A program made the translations under genes and the position numbers. A DNA stretch of 64,000 nucleotides from NCBI RefSeq assembly GCF_018449635.1, contig NZ_JAAVUV010000002.1, positions 576,197-640,196 on the forward strand, written 5' to 3'. Below, one piece after another: positions 62,274 through 64,000 of the stretch (its first letter is position 1; the number at the start of each line of letters is the position of its first letter). The DNA is from Caballeronia sp. dw_276 (lineage in GTDB: Bacteria; Pseudomonadota; Gammaproteobacteria; Burkholderiales; Burkholderiaceae). A model generated the notes under the pieces. The model saw only the letters and a list, made by a program, of their open reading frames with translations. It ran no database searches and had not been told where the DNA came from.

Positions 62274-62915
62274 GTGGCCACAAAAATTCCCGCAGCACGA
62301 AAATCGGCCAGCGCACGCCCGCGAGCAGGCAACCCGGTCGAGGTCCAGGCTGATCCGGCTGCAGCACTCGGCGTGCGTCTCAAACACGCCCGCATGGTCA
62401 AGCAACTGACCCTGAAGGCGCTCGCAGAGCAAGCCGGCTGCTCGGAAAGCATGTTGTCCAAACTGGAAGGCGGCCACGCGCAGCCATCGCTTGCGACGCT
62501 TCACAAAATTGCGCTCGCGTTGTCGACTAATGTCGGCGCGCTGGTTTCCGGGCCCGACATCAACACGTCGCCTGTGCAGCGTGCGAGCGAGCGGCCGATG
62601 ACCGAGTTTCCATCGGCGGGAAAGCGGCTTTCGATCATGCTCGAACGCGTGATCGTGCCCGCCGCCGGACAGTTATTGCAGAGCGACATTCATGTGATCG
62701 AACCGCTTGCAAGCAGCGACGAACAGATCAGCCACGCGGGCGAAGAACTCGGTTATGTGATCGAAGGCGAGTTCGAACTGACGCTTGGAGAAGAGTGTTA
62801 TTTGCTGCACGCAGGCGATACGTTTTACTTTCCCAGCACCGTGCCACACAGTTACCGCAATCCAGGCACGACGGTGACACGCGTGCTGTGGACCAACACA
62901 CCGCCTACTTTCTGA
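62274..62915 (+). CDS. XRE-family regulator with C-terminal cupin domain
   Basis: A GTG start gives 213 residues. After a basic 30-residue tail there is an XRE helix-turn-helix (LTLKALAEQAGCSESMLSKLEGG) and then a cupin domain (DEQISHAGEELGYVIEGEFELTLGEECYLLHAGDTFYF, key parts GEELGYVIEG and HAGDTFYF). The PuuR-like layout is common for operons of amine and amino-acid catabolism, where the cupin senses a metabolite. It lies inside the operon and could bind the palindrome at 57217-57253. Confidence 0.92.
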   Translation: MATKIPAARKSASARPRAGNPVEVQADPAAALGVRLKHARMVKQLTLKALAEQAGCSESMLSKLEGGHAQPSLATLHKIALALSTNVGALVSGPDINTSPVQRASERPMTEFPSAGKRLSIMLERVIVPAAGQLLQSDIHVIEPLASSDEQISHAGEELGYVIEGEFELTLGEECYLLHAGDTFYFPSTVPHSYRNPGTTVTRVLWTNTPPTF

Positions 62916-62925
62916 CGAGAACATC

Positions 62926-63864
62926 ATGCCCGGCACCGATAGAAGCCAGATGGCGCTTCCGCGTTTCAGCGGCATTCCCACGTTCATGCGCGTGCCGTAT
63001 TGCACGAACATCGACGAGCTCGATATCGTGCTTGCCGGTGTTCCGTTCGATGGTGGTGTCACGGCGCGGCCTGGGGCGCGTTTTGGTCCGCGCGAGATCC
63101 GCAACATGTCGAGCATGACGCGCGCGATTCATCATGTATCGCGCTTCAATCCTTTCGATGTCTGCCGTGTTGGCGACATCGGCGATGTGCCGTTCACCGA
63201 TCTCTTTCATCTTGAACGTTCGCACGAAGATATCCGGCGCTTTTTCGAACCTGTGTTTGCAGCGGGCAAGATTGCGTTGAGCGCGGGCGGCGACCACTCG
63301 ATCACGTATCCGATTTTCCAGGCGATGGCGCCGAAGGCGCCTATCGGCATGGTGCATATCGATGCTCACACCGATACATGGGACAGTTTCAAGGGATCGA
63401 AATTCACGCATGGCGCGCCGTTTCGGCGGGCGGTCGAAGCGGGTCTGCTCGACCCGAAGCGCACGATTCAGATCGGCATTCGAGGCGCGCAAAATTCCGA
63501 TGAAGGCTGGCGCTATTCGTTGGAAAGCGGCATGCGGGTCGTGTTTATCGAGGAGTTTGACGAACGCGGAGTGAATGCGATCATCGGGGAAGCGCGCAAG
63601 GTGATTGGCGATGGCCCGGCGTATCTTTCGCTTGATGTCGATGGTCTGGATCCGGTCTATACGCCGGGGACGGGTACGCCGGAGATTGGCGGGCTTACGA
63701 CGCGGGAGACGCAGGCGCTGTTGCGCGGGCTTGACGGTATGAATTGGATCGGCGGGGATGTGGTAGAGGTTTCGCCACCCTACGACCCGAGTGGTAATAC
63801 GGCACTTGTTGCCGCTACGCTCATGTATGAGATTCTTTGTTTGCTGGCGCGGCGGGTTGATTGA
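62926..63864 (+). CDS. Ureohydrolase (agmatinase/guanidinobutyrase/guanidinopropionase type)
   Basis: The 312-residue enzyme has the binuclear manganese motifs GGDHS, DAHTDTWD and SLDVDGLDP, and the family's GARFGPREIRN and GTPEIGGLTTRE. It hydrolyses a guanidino group to urea and an amine. The N-terminal pattern (LPRFSGIPTFMRVPY, then an IRNMSSMTRAIHHVSRFNP run) recalls guanidinopropionase more than agmatinase, judged from memory. It is the last gene of the operon. Confidence 0.88.
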   Translation: MPGTDRSQMALPRFSGIPTFMRVPYCTNIDELDIVLAGVPFDGGVTARPGARFGPREIRNMSSMTRAIHHVSRFNPFDVCRVGDIGDVPFTDLFHLERSHEDIRRFFEPVFAAGKIALSAGGDHSITYPIFQAMAPKAPIGMVHIDAHTDTWDSFKGSKFTHGAPFRRAVEAGLLDPKRTIQIGIRGAQNSDEGWRYSLESGMRVVFIEEFDERGVNAIIGEARKVIGDGPAYLSLDVDGLDPVYTPGTGTPEIGGLTTRETQALLRGLDGMNWIGGDVVEVSPPYDPSGNTALVAATLMYEILCLLARRVD

Positions 63865-63887
63865 TCGGCTGATTGTGGGGGGCGGTC

Positions 63888-63977
63888 GGGGGTGGGGGTG
63901 GGGGTGGGGGTGGGGGTGGGGGTGGGGGTGGGGGTGGGGGTGGGGGTGGGGGTGGGGGTGGGGGTGGGGGTGGGGGT
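63888..63977. repeat. Fifteen tandem copies of GGGGGT
   Basis: Fifteen perfect 6-bp units run from 63888 to 63977, followed by imperfect G-rich sequence (GGGGGGGTTTG). It lies about 25 bp after the ureohydrolase stop. The G-runs could form G-quadruplexes on the plus strand. Long perfect runs of this kind vary by slippage and are prone to sequencing and assembly error. Confidence 0.95.
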
Positions 63978-64000
63978 TTGGGGGGGTTTGGCGCTGTGGT

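Noticed and set aside
63888..63977. G-rich repeat as a telomere
   Set aside because: The flanking gene order and replicon type give no support for a linear end; a bacterial simple repeat or assembly artefact is more likely.

Overview
This window reads as a segment of a Burkholderiaceae genome, most likely Paraburkholderia or Caballeronia, and probably a secondary replicon. That placement is an inference from GC-rich coding style, a proteobacterial type VI secretion (T6SS) cluster with an FHA protein, TagF and a TssL-OmpA fusion, an acdS/acdR pair of the plant-associated type, and many sugar and amino-acid ABC transporters. No rRNA, tRNA, CRISPR array, complete insertion sequence or phage gene was recognised.

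Layout. (1) 1-4228, plus strand: a cut anti-sigma-factor-like gene, a FecR-like exported protein, a membrane sensor with a CxxCH motif (DUF3365-like plus HAMP), and a Ser/Thr kinase. (2) 4225-24244, minus strand: a nearly complete T6SS operon (tssA, B, C, hcp, E, F, G, H, vgrG, FHA gene, K, L, M, tagF). TssJ is the only core component missing from it. (3) 24486-28770: a YceI lipoprotein, a DUF3455 protein and a Tat-exported Fe/Mn superoxide dismutase, then acdS (ACC deaminase) with its Lrp-type regulator acdR, and ppnP. (4) 28793-32462: remains of a second T6SS. tssJ, tssG and a 5'-truncated tssF on the minus strand meet a 5'-truncated tssH(clpV) followed by tssE on the plus strand. The two broken genes join at about 31296, consistent with a deletion between two divergent half-clusters.

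(5) 32459-38170: a LacI-regulated ABC importer with a cyclic-nucleotide/glycerophosphodiester-type metallophosphoesterase in the same operon. (6) 38468-43758: an exported AcpA-type phosphoesterase, a di-heme cytochrome c peroxidase and a PhoX phosphatase, the last with a recognisable PHO box. Blocks 5 and 6 together suggest phosphorus scavenging. (7) 43826-46185: a RecQ helicase and a cupin. (8) 46189-53688: a polyol (xylitol/arabitol/sorbitol-like) uptake and oxidation locus under a SorC-type regulator. (9) 53791-56133: a large lipoprotein of unknown function with a CxxCH motif. (10) 56134-57288: a gene-poor, partly AT-rich stretch ending in a control region with an NtrC-like dyad, a close match to a sigma-54 promoter and a 17-bp-arm perfect palindrome.

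(11) 57289-63864: the operon that this region would control. It holds a polar amino-acid-type ABC transporter, an M20 amidohydrolase, a DUF1989 protein, an XRE-cupin regulator and a ureohydrolase. Together they look like a nitrogen-regulated pathway for a guanidino or ureido compound. The window ends in 15 perfect GGGGGT repeats.

The points most worth a second look are the sigma-54/NtrC-controlled guanidino operon, the T6SS without TssJ sitting near a decayed T6SS that still carries tssJ, the FecR/heme-sensor/kinase module next to the T6SS, and the uncharacterised 780-residue haem-motif lipoprotein. All functional calls come from reading the protein sequences by eye and from memory of the families; no database search was run.
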